DNA of 64,000 nt from Hibiscus mutabilis (GCA_019671005.1 CM033712.1:79627693-79691692); one strand, 5' to 3'; shown: positions 21,851 through 35,161, counted from the first letter of the stretch. Notes: generated from the sequence alone by a model not told the origin. Numbers and translations: made by a program.

Positions 21851-24800
21851 ATTTACACTGGCTCTGCTAGCAATTTTATTCACTTCAACTCCAATTAATT
21901 GTTTTGAGGCTAAATTTTCATAAATGAAAGTACATGGGTTGATTATAGCATTTTATTGAGCTAGTGCAATGACTAATTCTAGACTTTTAACCGATATACA
22001 ATATCTGCTCTGGAAAACATTGTAATTAGTAATATCTTCATGATTAGGTAAATTTCATATTAGCTTAGTCCAATGGATGGTAGATTATTCAGTACCGGTT
22101 ATTAACATTTAAAATACTCTCATCTTATTTTTCCCTCTCATTTACAGATATTTCATCAGAGAAATCAATGAATAACGTTCCTCTTCCTGAGGGAGACATT
22201 TGGGCTGTTCATAAGTTTGGAGGCACCTGTGTTGGGACCTCTCAGAGGATCAAGAATGTTGCAGATATAGTTATTAGTGATGATTCAGAAAGAAAGTTGG
22301 TAGTTGTGTCAGCCATGTCTAAGGTGACAGATATGATATATGACCTTATCAACAAGGCACAATCTCGAGATGGTTCCTACATCTCGGCATTGGATACCGT
22401 CTTAGAAAAACATCAATCAACAGCAGTTGATTTGCTTGATGGAGATGATCTTGCTACTTTCTTATCTCAATTGCATCATGATATTATTAACCTCAAAGCA
22501 ATGCTTCGTGCAATATTTATCGGTAATTTATAACTTCTCCCTCCCTCCTCTGTTTCTCTATTCACTTCCACTTATAGAACAAGATGGTTTGGCTGGATGA
22601 GTGCATTTTAACATGTTTGCTTACCAATTTTCTCTAAACAAGGACAGAGTTGTTAATGGGAAGACGAAAATGGGTTTTATTTACTATGGTAAGTATGTGT
22701 TTCTCGGAAAGGTTCTAACAAAATCTGTAGTATCTCACCAGAAAAAATAAAATTGATTAAATAAGTTTACTATTTGTGCCATTGTTCGCAAGAGCTAAAA
22801 AGCCACAGGGGGTTTTGGTGCCTGCTTGATCTATATATCAACCGACAACTGTTTCTGTTTTGTAATTTTATCAAGTGCATTTGGAGTATGGTTGAGTCTT
22901 GGATGATTTTCTTTTCTTCATGCCTCCTGTTGCCCATCATAACCAAGGATGTATTGATTAGTGATTACCGGAATCTGATCTAAATGCTAACTTGTGCTTT
23001 AGGAGTCATTCGATTGCATTTTATTTTTCTTTTTTCATGTAATTCTTTGATTTTGCCCTGATTTAATGCTTAAAAATATTTTAGATTGTATAATCACAAG
23101 AAAGGTAGCCATAAAATTGACTCGATCTTTTGTCTCATCTTAAAATCACTGTTTCAAAGTTCACGGTGTCCAGAGATTCATGTTGTTTAAGATGATTAAC
23201 CTTGTTTCCTTGTAGTCTCTGTTTTTTCCCATAAAATATGTGATTTCTAAAATTTGAGTGATTTCTTGATAACTTAACTCCCTCTTAGTTTCATTGGAGA
23301 GCATGTTGTGCAAAACTGCAAATACAGTTTCAGCCCAGGAAAAGCATAAAATACATTTTCATTTCTATGCCAATGCTGTGGCTGATGTTTTTCTATGCTA
23401 AGTGATGTATTTGGGAAACTTTGATTAATTGAAACTATATGCTAAATTTTACTTTTCTCTCTTTATAAGTGTCTACTTTTATTTATTTAGCACTTAATGC
23501 AAAAAGGGTATTTGATTAGCAAAACAAACCTGTTTGTTTGAAATGTTTGTTTTATTTTAACAGGCCAAATGACTTTTGTCTCTAAGAGATTCTCAGTTTA
23601 GACTTTTGACTTCCCATTGCTTGTTAATTGTTTTAGTTTTGATTCTCTTTAGACAGTAAGATTTGCCTCTTATGTTGGCAGCTCAAATCAAATAAATATG
23701 ATCACTTATCAGTTTTCACTGTTTCCAGGAGAGGAGGACAAAAAGAAAGATATATTGCCTTTCATTGTTGTGATGCTCTGCCTTTTGCTATCTAATTTCC
23801 TTGGTTTAGTTAATCAAAGAGTCTCATTTATTGTGTTAAGGTCATTTGTTTAATTTATTCTAGTTTTTCATTACTAATAGTTTAATTTCTTGACAGGCTC
23901 CTTGGTGTTGTGTTTTGTTTTCATTTCTGCCTAGTACTCTTTGTATTGTGATTAATGCTTTTTCCGGACGAATATTTCTTGTTATGTAATCTCACATCCT
24001 TAGCTTTCCCCCTTTTCAGCTGGTCATGTGACAGAATCTTTCTCAGATTTTGTTGTTGGACATGGGGAGTTATGGTCCGCACAGATGTTATCGTATGTTG
24101 TTAGAAAGGTATTGCAAATTTTTCTCTCCTGTAACCATTAGGGATGCTATCTGATGTATTATCAATTTGATTTTGGTACAGAATGGGCTATATTGTTTAT
24201 GGATGGATACGAGGGACGTCCTTATTGTAAATCCCACTAGTTCTAATCAGGTTGATCCTGATTTCTTGGAATCTGAAAGGAGACTCCATAAATGGTTATC
24301 TCAAAATCCATCAAAGATAATAATTGCGACTGGGTTCATTGCTAGTACACCTCAGAATATTCCTACAACTTTGAAGAGGGATGGAAGTGACTTCTCTGCA
24401 GCTATAATGGGTGCTCTGTTTAGAGCTCGTCAAGTCACAATATGGACAGATGTTGATGGTGTATATAGTGCAGATCCCCAAAAAGGTAGGCTCTACTTAT
24501 AGACAATGCATGCAGTTTGATTAACGCCCATCTTTTGAAGGTGTTTATTGTCTTTTAGATTGATGATTTTTTTTGTTTCCCCCTCACAAAATAAAGCTAT
24601 CCTCTATGATACGAAGGTGCTTGAAATGCCCCACATTGCATGCCATGAACCATGTTTTTAATCTTCATTTTTTATTCCAATTTTTTTCTTCAAAAAATTA
24701 AAGTCTTTCAACACTCAGAAGTTCCGAAATCCGTAGACTCTGCTTAGATTGTCCTCATACATCATCAATAGTTGTTGAACCTCCTTGCGCATTCACTTGC

Positions 24801-27522
24801 CTCAAGCAATATAACTTTCTGCATTTCTTAAAATTTTCAAGCCCCAATTACCTTCTCTTCTCTTCTAAAGCACAAAAACTTTTTGGAGCTTGTCTGTGAA
24901 GCAAACTAATTCCCTTTGGCTATTTCCTCTTAAAATTCAAGAAATCCCTGTTGTAACTATTAAAATGTTTTGAGTCCAAATTCAAATTCATGCTTCCTAC
25001 AGCCATAGAAAACTTTGACGCTTAATTTTTTCTAAAATATCTGTATTTTTTATAAATATTGATTTAAAATTTGATGGAAAATGCTAGCAAGTAGTCCCTA
25101 AAATAGTGTCAAGGGTTCCTTGCAGTTATTTTCCCTATAAAGATAATAAAATATGAGGTTTGACCATAGTGGTAATTAACAGCTTTTGCTTGAAGTTAGG
25201 GAAGCTGTGATATTAAGGACACTGTCGTATCAAGAGGCATGGGAAATGGTAGGCTTAACGGCTCCATTTTTACCTTTTAAAGTTAACTTTCAAGGTATTT
25301 TTTCTAAGACAAGTAAGTGTAACCATGCAGTCTTATTTTGGGGCGAATGTTTTATACCTGTGATGCATTATGATATTCCAATTGTGATAAGGAATATTTT
25401 CAATCTCTATGAACCGGGAACAACTATTTGTGGTCCTACAAGTGTAATTAAAGATGGTCAGAGGCTAGATTCTCCAGTCAAGGGGTTTGCAACAATAGAT
25501 AATTTGGCACTAGTAAATGTTGAGGGGTATGTTTCCTCTTATGACATTGGCTGCACATATTTGGTTGTGTTCCTCTGTACTTTTTCATCTCCTTCATATT
25601 TATACTGTGCCTTTCTAATTTCTTATGCAGAACTGGTATGGCCGGTGTTCCTGGTACGGCTAGTGCCATTTTTGGTGCCGTGAAACATGTGGGAGCTAAT
25701 GTCATTATGATATCCCAGGTGCATACCTTCCTTTATTTCAGTTATTTCGTCCAGTGTTATGTATGGAATGCTTATATCTCAGTTATTGATGCAGGCTAGT
25801 AGTGAGCATTCTGTCTGTTTTGCTGTACCTGAGAAGGAAGTAAAAGCTGTTGCCGAGGCTTTGCAGTCTAGATTCTCTCAAGCTTTGGATGCTGGACGTC
25901 TTTCTCAGGTGCTTTTCTTAGTTTACATATATGTAAAGTGTACTACTTTACATCTTGCTAATGTTGCTAATATAAACTTTGTGTTTGGGATTGTGGGTAT
26001 TACCTAGCATGCTGTTAGCAGCATGCGATTTTGATTATACAATGCAACATATTGTTATGCAGGTTTTGTGGCAACAGTTTGTGGACAAGTTAAAGAGTAC
26101 TTTAGTACTTTTTCCATATCTCTTGTCGCTTTCAAGTTTTAGTTTCCCATTGCTATAGTTCCTAGGACTTGGGCAGATAAACTTACTAACTTCGTTATCT
26201 ATGTTGTCATCATGGGTTAAATGCTGTTTAGTGTTCTTCTGTCATATTAAAATATGTTATTTGGTTACTTATTTTTTATGTTCAATTTTTTTGGGTGGTG
26301 TGATTATTTGTGTTCACATCACATTTATGTTTACTTTAGCATGCTCCTATTTGTCTACTTAATTTACTCAAATTAGTAGTCCTTCTCAGGTTGCAGTCAT
26401 TCCTAACTGTAGCATACTTGCAGCAGTTGGCCAGAAAATGGCTACCACTTCTGGAGTTAGTGCCACTTTTTTCAATGCTCTTGCAAAGGTAAAAACTTAT
26501 ATCCTCTAAGACAAATATTTTGCTTCTTGCTATGTTTTTATATATTCACTAAAGCACTTACTATATTCTTTTATCCTTTTCTCCCCGCATCTCAAATGAC
26601 AATGCAGGCTAATATTAATATCTGTGCCATAGCTCAAGGTTGTTCTGAGTACGACATCACAGTAGTTGTCAAGCATGAAGATTGTATAAGGGCTTTAAGA
26701 GCTGTACATTCAAGGTTTTATCTTTCAAGGACAACCATAGCAATGGGGATTGTTGGACCTGGATTGATTGGTGCTACGTTACTTGATCAGTTGAGGGATC
26801 AGGTGTAGTATCAGAGGAAGTATTATTTATTTGTCTTTTTTCTGTTGCTAACATATGACCATATTTGAACATGCGAAGATTTCTTTTCTTGTTGTTTTTC
26901 TTCTATGAACACATTGCAGAACTAATTTTAAACTTGCTGTAAAATGTGCAAATCTTTATTGTACTTTAAAACTATATCATTTCATGCTTAGTCTTTTTCC
27001 GACTAACCCTTATTAATATTTTATGGTTGTCCAGTCATTTTGAAAATTATGGATGTGCTTGAGTTGAGTTGGTAACGTGTTACTCAATTTTTCTGTTTTC
27101 TTGAACTTGACTTGGCTGCTATCACCTTTGAGTAACTGGAGTAGAATAGAATGCATACAGAGTCCATCTCAAGCATGAGAAACAGAATGCAGTAGAACTA
27201 AGGGAGTCAAGTTCTACTAATTCTATGGGCTGATTCGATTTGGCTTCGTTAGACCTCTAGTGAAGAGATACGTTGGCTTGCAGTTTCTTTTTACACTTTT
27301 ATACGTGTCCATGCAAAAGTTATCATTCCTATTGGGCAACACAATTCTGTCCTGACCTAGGCAGCCCTTGGACAGTGGCAGCAGTACTGTCTATTGCTGA
27401 TACGTTGTTCATTTCTTATCTGATTGAACCTAAATGAATGGTTGAATTTCTTTGGGCAGGCTGCAGCCCTTAAAGAAGAATTTAATATCGATTTGAATGT
27501 TATGGGGATTACTGGTTCAAGG

Positions 27523-27705
27523 ATAATGCTTTTAAGCGAAGTGTAAGTGTTCATCATTATAGAAATAGTTCTATGGCAAGTATCTTGTTTTTAAAAAATT
27601 ATTTAGGAAAAACATACCTTGTTCGCTCTTGTTGGGAAAAAAATTATAGAAATAGTTCTATGGCAAGTATCTTCTTCTTTCTTCTTCTTCTTCTTCTTCT
27701 TCTTC

Positions 27706-27743
<38 letters not shown>

Positions 27744-27955
27744 TTCCGCCATTTGTGATATCACAAACCATGTTACACCTTCTTCTTCTTCAAGGACAAT
27801 GCTTTTAAGCGAAGTGTAAGTGTTCATCATTATAGAAATAGTTCTATGGCAAGTATCTTGTTTTTAAAAAATTATTTAGGAAAACATACCTTGTTCGCTC
27901 TTGTTGGGAAAAAATTATAGAAATAGTTCTATGGCAAGTATCTTCTTCTTCTCCG
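27523..27955 (+). repeat. Tandem duplication of an exon end plus its splice donor
   Basis: The last bases of AK-HSDH exon 27460-27542 (aggataatgcttttaagcgaagt) with the following donor gtaagt and about 120 bases of intron are repeated at 27794-27955, 271 bases downstream, with very few changes. Inside each unit attatagaaatagttctatggcaag occurs twice, giving four copies. A TTC/TTA microsatellite separates the two units. The high identity shows a recent event. Confidence 0.9.
27671..27742 (+). repeat. (TTC)n(TTA)n compound microsatellite
   Basis: About ten TTC units pass directly into about twelve TTA/ATT units, ending at ttttccgcc. It sits between the two duplicated exon-end units. Confidence 0.92.
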
Positions 27956-29925
27956 CCAATTGTGATATCACAAACCATGTTATACCTTCTTTTAAATGTA
28001 TACACAATTATAAATTGTTATAGTTACATGTCCCTTTTTTATACTTCATTCTCTTTTCTCTCTTTTAAGTGTTCTCGGCACAAATGTCCCATGTTATGTT
28101 GTTTAGATGTCTTTCATTGTGTCTCCACCATCTTACATACTGTTCCGTCCTTCAATTGTGACTATTGGTACTTATTGATGAATTGTTGTTACAGTTTACG
28201 AGTGCTTGTTATGTTCTCATGCCTTTGTTTTGATTTTCTCCATTTCTGAACTGTGTTCTTACGATTGACTCTTTCATCTCTTGTTATAGAGGAATTGACT
28301 TGTCAAGATGGAGAGAACTTCTGAAGCATCAAGGACAAGTTGCTGATTTAGAAAAATTTACCCAACATGTCTTGGTAATTAATGTTTTGGTAATATTGTT
28401 TTGGTAGATTGTACATGTTGCAAGCTGTTACCATGACTGGTTGCGCAAAGGAATTAATGTGATTACTCCAAACAAGAAGGCCAATACGGGACCACTTGAT
28501 AAGGTAATATTGGTTTTGGTATGTCAATTTTGGCTAGTTGAAAGTTTCTTTGTGATTGCAACTCTGATTAAATTTTGTTTTACTGGACTTATGTTTCTTC
28601 TTCCTTGATATACATTTTTTGTGAAACCCAGTACCTGAAGCTGAGAGCGCTTCAGCGGCAATCCTACACACATTACTTCTACGAAGCAACTGTAGGAGCA
28701 GGTCTTCCAATTATCAGCACTTTAAGAGGTCTCCTTGAAACTGGGGACAGAATATTGCGCATTGAAGGCATTTTCAAGTGAGTCATGTTTTGAGGAAATT
28801 AAAAGTTGATCTTTCATCATGTGCATTATTAAAGTATCTCTTCTGCTTTGTTATTTGTTGCAGTGGCACTTTGAGTTATATTTTCAATAACTTCAGTGGC
28901 ACTAGAGCCTTTAGTGAGGTGGTGGCGGAGGCAAAAGAGGCAGGTTATACTGAACCAGATCCTAGGGATGATCTGTCTGGAACAGATGTTGCAAGAAAGG
29001 TAAGACTTTTTTAATCCATTTTAGACTTTTAGTTGACTCGGGGAGTACATAACTTCAATTAAATGATGAGTCAAATGCTCATATGCATGAGTACTGGATA
29101 CACATATCCAAGCTCATGTAACTTAACATATAAACAGCTTCCTTAAGCATGTAGAGAAAATTATACTTTCATCGACAGGCGTCAAGTGGAATCATACCTT
29201 CTGCTAGGAATAAGCTGTAAGCATGATGGCTTGAACAGTGATTTCTTACGTAATATAGTTTCTCCAGGTTTATGCTCACTGCAGCGGAATAAGATTGAGC
29301 TCATAGATTGATTTTCATTGTGTAGGTGATAATTCTTGCCCGAGAATCTGGCTTGAAACTGGAGCTTTCTGATATACCTGTTCAAAGTCTGGTTCCAAAG
29401 CCACTAAGTGTAAGGGTTAATCTTCCTCTGTTTCAGAAATAATATACCGAAGAAAGAAATCGTTAATGTGATGGCCAAAACTTGTTGTACCTCTATTTAC
29501 CTTGGCAGGCTACTTCATCTGCAGAAGATTTTATGAAGCAATTACCTCAGTTCGACAAAGATTTGGCTACCGAGAGACAGGACGCCGAGGAATCAGGGGA
29601 AGTATGTATAAAATATCATGGTAAGAAGTTTGTCCAAAGGTGATATCTCAAATCCTTTTTGAATAATTTGTTTCTGTAGGTCCTGAGATATGTTGGAGTG
29701 GTGGATGCCATTAATCAAAAGGGACTGGTGGAGCTCCGAAGATACAGTAAAAGTCATCCGTTTGCTCAGCTCTCCGGTTCTGATAACATCATAGCATTCA
29801 CAACTACAAGGTACAAGGAGCAGCCGCTCATAGTCCGGGGTCCAGGTGCCGGTGCCCAAGTAACGGCTGGTGGAGTATTCAATGACATTTTGCGGCTTGC
29901 TTCATATCTTGGTGCCCCATCTTAA

Positions 29926-30680
29926 GGACATTGATACCTCAACAATGCTCCAATTTAAGGCACTCTCTTTATCTTCTAGACCCCACTTGTTTATAGCTTG
30001 ATAGTTTATGCAACATTTTCTTGAAAAGCTGAACCTTTTCTTTCTTTCATTGTTTTTGAACTGAAATTAATTGATAGGTTTGTGTCGCCATGGCGTGATG
30101 TGGTTGAATAACCATTTAAAGGAGACGTTCAACGAGTATTCAGCTTTCCCGTGTAACGTGATCCGGTTGATTTTTATATTGTTATTAAGAAGAAAAAAAA
30201 TGAATTTCCAACCAAAATATTGTTTTCTTTTTTTACAAATGAAACCCTGATTAAAGTAAATTGCTGTAATACTCACGCAAGCGAATCCTATTATTTGAAC
30301 TTGCAATGTGAATAGAGCAATGAATACCCTTGACAACTAGATCAATCATTAGGTTCCATAAGCCAAATTTAAAGTAAGTATATTTAGGTTGATGGCCAAA
30401 TTGTTTATCTTTGTTTCTTTTTTAGGTAAGATTATAATTAGATTTAAGATTTGTCATTTTTTTTGAAAAAATTATTTTCTTTGGTAATTTCAATACGAAG
30501 AATAATATTTATATAGGTGAGATGAGATTAAGATAATTTAATATAATTAAAAAAAGAAAATAGTTATTTTTTTAATTACCAATATTTTGATTCATTGGTT
30601 GAGATCAGAGTTTGTAAAGTATAATTTTCTCTATTTAAAACGCTAGATTTAAACTTCTAACCTTACTTTTGCTCTCATAT
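29926..30680. other. 3' flank of AK-HSDH and intergenic sequence
   Basis: Gene-free. The first 100-150 bases presumably are 3' UTR. No clear polyadenylation signal can be assigned. Confidence 0.45.
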
Positions 30681-31135
30681 GCTTAGGTTTTGGCACGAGT
30701 TGGGTCGGTCGAGTTTTTGGCCCACCTGAATCTGACTTGAAAATAATTATTCTGAGTCTGAACCCGACTCAAAAATAAATATCCTAAACCCGACCCCGAC
30801 CCGACTTATAGGAAAAAATAATAATTTTAGGAACTTAATTGTAAAAAATAATTTTATGAGACTTAATTGTAAACAAAAAAATTTATGGGACTTAATTGTA
30901 AAAAAATAATTTTAAAGACTAAAATGTAAATAAAAATTCAATTTTAAGGACCTAATTATAAAAAAACATATAAAGAGGGGTATTATTATAAATATCCCTA
31001 AAAATTAAGAAAAAATACACCATTAGTCCTGAGTTGAATTTTTTTCATCATAAACTCGAACTCGACCCAACCTAATTTTACCCGCAATAAAAGCTCGACC
31101 TAAACTCGATCAGATCGGGTAAAATGCTCATCTCT
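30681..31135. repeat. Degenerate interspersed repeat (gggtcggg / cccgacccgac words)
   Basis: It opens with gcacgagttgggtcggtcg and closes with ctcgatcagatcgggtaaaatgctcat, an inverted relation between its ends. Inside, 'gacttaattgtaaaaaa' occurs in three to four tandem variants (about 30830-30970). No coding capacity. Confidence 0.5.
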
Positions 31136-31137
31136 AG

Positions 31138-32320
31138 TAGGGGTGGCAATGGGGCGGATCGGGGACGGTTTTGCATTCCCCACTCCGTCCCCAACACTTG
31201 CGGTTACTGTTTTTGGAATCCCATTAAACCTTTTCGGGAATTTTTTTGTCCTCATACTCACCCCTTATGGATCCTCGCAGTTTTCGGTTAATCTCCATAC
31301 TTAAAAAATAAGCATAACTTAATACGTTAAAACAAATACCCAACATTAAATCTCCAAAATTACAAAGAAAAAAGATAAATTTAGTTTTACCAAACAACAA
31401 ACAAATCATTTCAAAATTATAAAACATGATTTAAATATTAACCGTTAAAACATGGCAGCCTGCATTACTTTTAAAAGAAAACATGTAACTAATAATCTAT
31501 AGTTCTAAGTCGTGAACTGTTTGTTCTAAAATGAACTATATTCAATAATCTTTTCAACCATATAAATTACCTATTCTAATTTTACTCGTACGATTTATGT
31601 GAATTTCCGAAGTCATTGTTATTGTTGCTTTTAAAAATAGTTTGTTGTCTTTATTTTTGACGTTTGCTCACTCAAAAATTAATAATTTATAATATATAAC
31701 TCGAAATTGAGAACTGTTTGTTTTAAATGAATCCAGACTTTCATATTATTATAGAAATATAATGCTCACTTCCTAATTTATCTTGTAGAATTATTGGCTT
31801 TAAACTTTTTATAAGAAATTTGCTGCCAATTTTTTATGACCTTTTAACATTTAAATATTCATATTATTTAGAATACATATTGGAATCGATCACCGTGTAT
31901 TTTAAACAAAACTATAATAAATCACGTTTACAACAATGTATAGACAACATTCTAATTATTTTTATAGAATTTACGAAAAATTTTCAAACTTACTCCAACC
32001 GGCCATATTTAGTTGAGAATAATTTTTTTTATGAAAAATAGGTAAATTACTCTTATGGCCATCAAACTTTGTAAAATATCGAGATTTCATCGGACATTTT
32101 TTGAGGATTCACACGGTAATTTATACGGGTACAATTCTATTATTTCTACAGTTCGTATATAGCAATCTCGTCTCCATCACTTTTTGAGCTTCGATTATAA
32201 AATTTTCCCCATCTCTGTCCCATGGTGAAAATTTCAGTTATTTTCCGTACCCATCAATTCGAATCCCCACAATATTCAATTATTTCCCACTCAATTACGA
32301 CCCCAATCCCTGCATATGTT
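31138..32320. repeat. Interspersed repeat beginning ggggtggcaatggggcgg
   Basis: The start aggggtggcaatggggcgg is near-identical to that of the short element at 60524 (agggatgtcaatggggcggg). The far end (ttcgaatccccacaatatt ... cgaccccaatccctgca, to about 32315) is roughly inverted to the start. The 1.1-kb centre is AT-rich without coding capacity. Confidence 0.5.
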
Positions 32321-32663
32321 AGATCAACTTATTGTTGATAAAATAATTATTTTATTTCTACAAACATACCGTTTACAATTGGGGGAAAATTTATCTTCTA
32401 GGTTGATCAATTTTGGAATTAACAGAAAGACGTGGCATGGTGTGAGGCAGACAATCTCCGAGCCACACAACCCTGAACGTAGTAGAATCCCACGCCATTG
32501 TTTTTCTCTTCCTCAACAAAACCAGCTTCAGTCTTCAGCTCGAGGCATTAGCGCGCTTACTTGTGTTTCTATTGTGTTGTGTTGGCCTCGTTATCCGACA
32601 CTCACTCCTTAAAATGCGCGCCCTTCTTACCCTGAGACCGCCGTGCATTTCTTCTTGTTATTT

Positions 32664-32692
32664 CCCTCCTCCTCCTCCTCCTCCTCCTCCTC
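32664..32692 (+). repeat. (CCT)n microsatellite in the leader exon
   Basis: About nine CCT/CTC units, coding for Pro or Ser depending on frame. A length change here would explain the first frame break of the VTT gene. Confidence 0.9.
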
Positions 32693-33190
32693 TAATTCTT
32701 TTCTCTATAGCTGCTTTAGACCCAACAAGCGTTTCCACTTATTCAAGCCTTGTTCTTCCCTCAGACAAACGAAGAAACAGCAGTCCCTTCAAAAGAGTCC
32801 ACCCAATGCTCCACAGAGTCTGAGGTGGTCCCTCAACCCCAAAGGAGACGATGTCGAGAAAATCAAAGGGGATGGAAATAATGGAGAAACTGAAGGGGAC
32901 ACTGCACTTATAAGGCGCCCTTTTGGCTGGAGTTGTACTTGTAGGTGTCGTTGGTGGATTTGGAATTGCCGGGTATGCCTACAAGGACCAGATCAATGCT
33001 CTTTTGAACCAGTTCTCCACTTTCATTGAAGGTATATATCTTCGTGAAATCCCGACCCTTTTTTCGCAATTCATCTGTATTTGTTGTTGTTTCTGTGAAT
33101 TGGGGATTTAATTTATTTTGATAATTATTTAAATGCGTGGAATTAGTTTGCTTTAGCCTTTTAGGTGTTCTATTGATTTGGGATTTTGCT

Positions 33191-33213
33191 TTCTTTCTTT
33201 CTTTCTTTCTTTT
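33191..33213 (+). repeat. (TTTC)n microsatellite in intron 1
   Basis: Five to six TTTC units in the first intron of the VTT gene. Confidence 0.85.
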
Positions 33214-35161
33214 ATTTAATGAACATGGTCTAGAATTTTTAATGGTGGATGTTTCTTCAATAAACAGGTTATGGAGCTGCTGGATATGCTTTGTTTGTAG
33301 CAGTTTATGCAGGACTGGAAGTGAGCATTTTTTACCATCTTCGGCGCTTTACCTTTTTATTCGGCTGTATCCGAAGCCCAACATTGAGTTACTTTGTTTC
33401 TAGATTTTTATGTAAGCTAATGCAGTTCTCATCAGAGGTAATAGAGTTAAGAATTCAGGTGTTTTTTTCTTCTCTGGCTTGTGAGTTATATTGTCTCCTG
33501 AAATATGTGCAAATTCTATGTCATTATAAATCTCTCTTTTCTTCTGTCTTCCTCGTCTTTTCTTTGTCGTTGCAGAGACTTCAATCTGAACTTTCTATCC
33601 AAATGTTTAAGACCTCTGCAAGCCTTTCATTTTGTTATGTTGTAGTTCCTTGCTATTCCTGCCATTCCATTGACTATGTCTGCTGGTCTTCTTTTCGGCT
33701 CAGTCATTGGCACCATTCTAGTCTCTATCAGTGGAACAGTAAGTTTGTTCTCTTCCATATAGAAGAGAGGAGAGAATGTGAGTGCACTGAAATTTATGTG
33801 TTAATCTTCTTTTAATCTTTTAGGTTGTGGCAAGTGTTGCCTTTCTAATTGCTAGATATTTTGCTCGTGAGCTTATTCTAAAACTGGTTGAAGGGAACAA
33901 AAAGTTCCTTGCCATTGACAAAGCAATTGGAGAAAATGGCTTCAGAGTGGTGACCCTCCTTCGATTGAGCCCTTTGCTCCCTTTTTCACTTGGGAATTAT
34001 CTCTATGGTTTAACATCTGTGAAGTTTGTGCCATATGTGTTGGGAAGGTTTGCTTCATTTACTAACTGATATGTGTGCTTGCTTTTGATGTTTGTTGTGC
34101 TGTTGAAGTGGTTTTCATTATTCATTAATTTGACAATTAATTGCGTTACAAACCTTTTTTTTTTTTTTTTTGAACACTTACTGCCTTTAAATTTGGGAAT
34201 AGAAGTTTTTGCTGAAAAGTCTACCACATTTTCACATTTAAATTCCAAACTGAGAAAATGATTGTCTTTTCAGTTTAAAAATATTTATTTCAGGAACATG
34301 GGGTTTGTTAGTATTTGCATTATTGTTGAGCAATTATTGTAAGTTTTCATTTGTTTTCTTTGAAAGTGACCTACATGATCAGATTTCAGTCATTCACACT
34401 TCATATTTGTATTCCAGGAACATGGTTCTTTCCTAGGCTGTTTTTGAAGTATGGACTTTTTGTCTACCTTTTAACAATGTTGGCATCTTCATTTTAGTTC
34501 TTGCTCGTCTTTATATTTGAATGGCTATGCAGATGAAAAATATTGTACTAGGAGTTTACTATTAGAAGGAACTAGTAATCTTTTTGCTAACTAATGACTT
34601 CAGTTACTATGCTGATTATTTGAGTCAGCCAATTTGCGTTTCCATCCCTACATCCATTTTAGGCCCTTTGAGTCTTAAATTATTCAGTTTGTGGTGTTTA
34701 AATGTCTGCTTTCATTTTTATGGTTAATTATCATGCAATTGCCCGAGTTCTGTTTTATCAAATGAATTGTTTTTTTTTTCTCCAGTTGGGAAATTTCCAG
34801 CAAGAGGATTCAGAGTTTGGGATCGGTGGAGGAAATGGTATATTGACACTTGGACTTGGACTGTTGGTCACTGCTGTAGCGGCAGCTTATGTGACGCAGC
34901 TTGCTAAGGTAATGTCATCTGACGACCTTCTCGAACTATTGACCTCTGTATCTTTCTATGCTCATAACATCAGTTCAAATTTCATTTGATGATTTCCAAT
35001 TCCAAGAGGTATGGGGTAGGGCAGGTTAGGATTATCCTAAAATCTCTTTGTGTACTGTCGACATTGAAAACGAGTCATCTTCCTTCTCCATTCGAATTTA
35101 TAATCTGATATCTGTTGCCTGGATTGTGATGGTGCAGGATGCTGTAAAAGATATCGAGTAA

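Larger units (their letters stand above)
19433..29925 (+). pseudogene. AK-HSDH: Bifunctional aspartokinase/homoserine dehydrogenase, disrupted
   Basis: In plastids this enzyme phosphorylates aspartate and reduces aspartate semialdehyde to homoserine (Thr, Met, Ile and Lys pathway). Probable exons: 22148-22522, 24020-24108, 24182-24485, 25196-25248, 25331-25526, 25631-25718, 25795-25908, 26390-26488, 26608-26802, 27460-27542, 28290-28503, 28632-28777, 28864-28999, 29326-29409, 29509-29601, 29680-29925; 19433-19549 may be the transit-peptide exon. Visible: kinase KFGGTCVG and GHGELWSAQ; two ACT domains (GTGMAGVPGTAS; IPNCSILAAVGQKM); dehydrogenase GIVGPGLIG; YEATVGAGLP; catalytic-lysine motif EPDPRDDLSGTDVARK; C-terminal LASYLGAPS. 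Lesions: exon 25331-25526 lacks the HPRT segment after GANVL (about 16 bases), giving a shift and TGA; in exon 28290-28503 the stretch after FTQHV that should hold the conserved DCTAD region is replaced, with TAG at 28405-28407. Identity is certain; loss of function is very likely unless these are assembly errors. Confidence 0.88.
32614..35161 (+). pseudogene. VTT/DedA (TVP38/TMEM64) family membrane protein, with frame breaks
   Basis: VTT-domain proteins are multi-pass membrane proteins; plant members with an N-terminal extension like this are usually predicted plastidial. Exons: 32614-33031, 33268-33320, 33646-33738, 33824-34047, a remnant near 34294-34338, 34786-34908, 35138-35161. Visible: a Ser/Thr/Arg-rich leader; a first hydrophobic segment (LAGVVLVGVVGGFGIAGY); ALFVAVYAGLE; the VTT core (AIPAIPLTMSAGLLFGS), ASVAFLIARYFARE, and RLSPLLPFSLGNYLYGLTSV; last segment TLGLGLLVTAVAAAYV; end DAVKDIE. 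Breaks: the leader changes frame near the CTC repeat (32664-32692); at 32913-32920 about two bases seem lost before LLAGVV; and the exon that should code SWLGMLPGTWAYVSAGAFGRA is reduced to GTWGFVS-like sequence. The family call is firm. Loss of function is likely but less certain than for AK-HSDH, since exon choice is by eye. Confidence 0.75.

Noticed and set aside
27603..27830. Overlapping frames coding poly-Asn/Lys or poly-Phe/Leu/Ile
   Set aside because: They are translations of the TTC/TTA microsatellite; no gene.
28376..28407. Short intron explaining the broken AK-HSDH exon (gtaatt...ttggtag)
   Set aside because: It would be only about 30 bases, below the usual plant minimum, and the conserved DCTAD part would still be missing.
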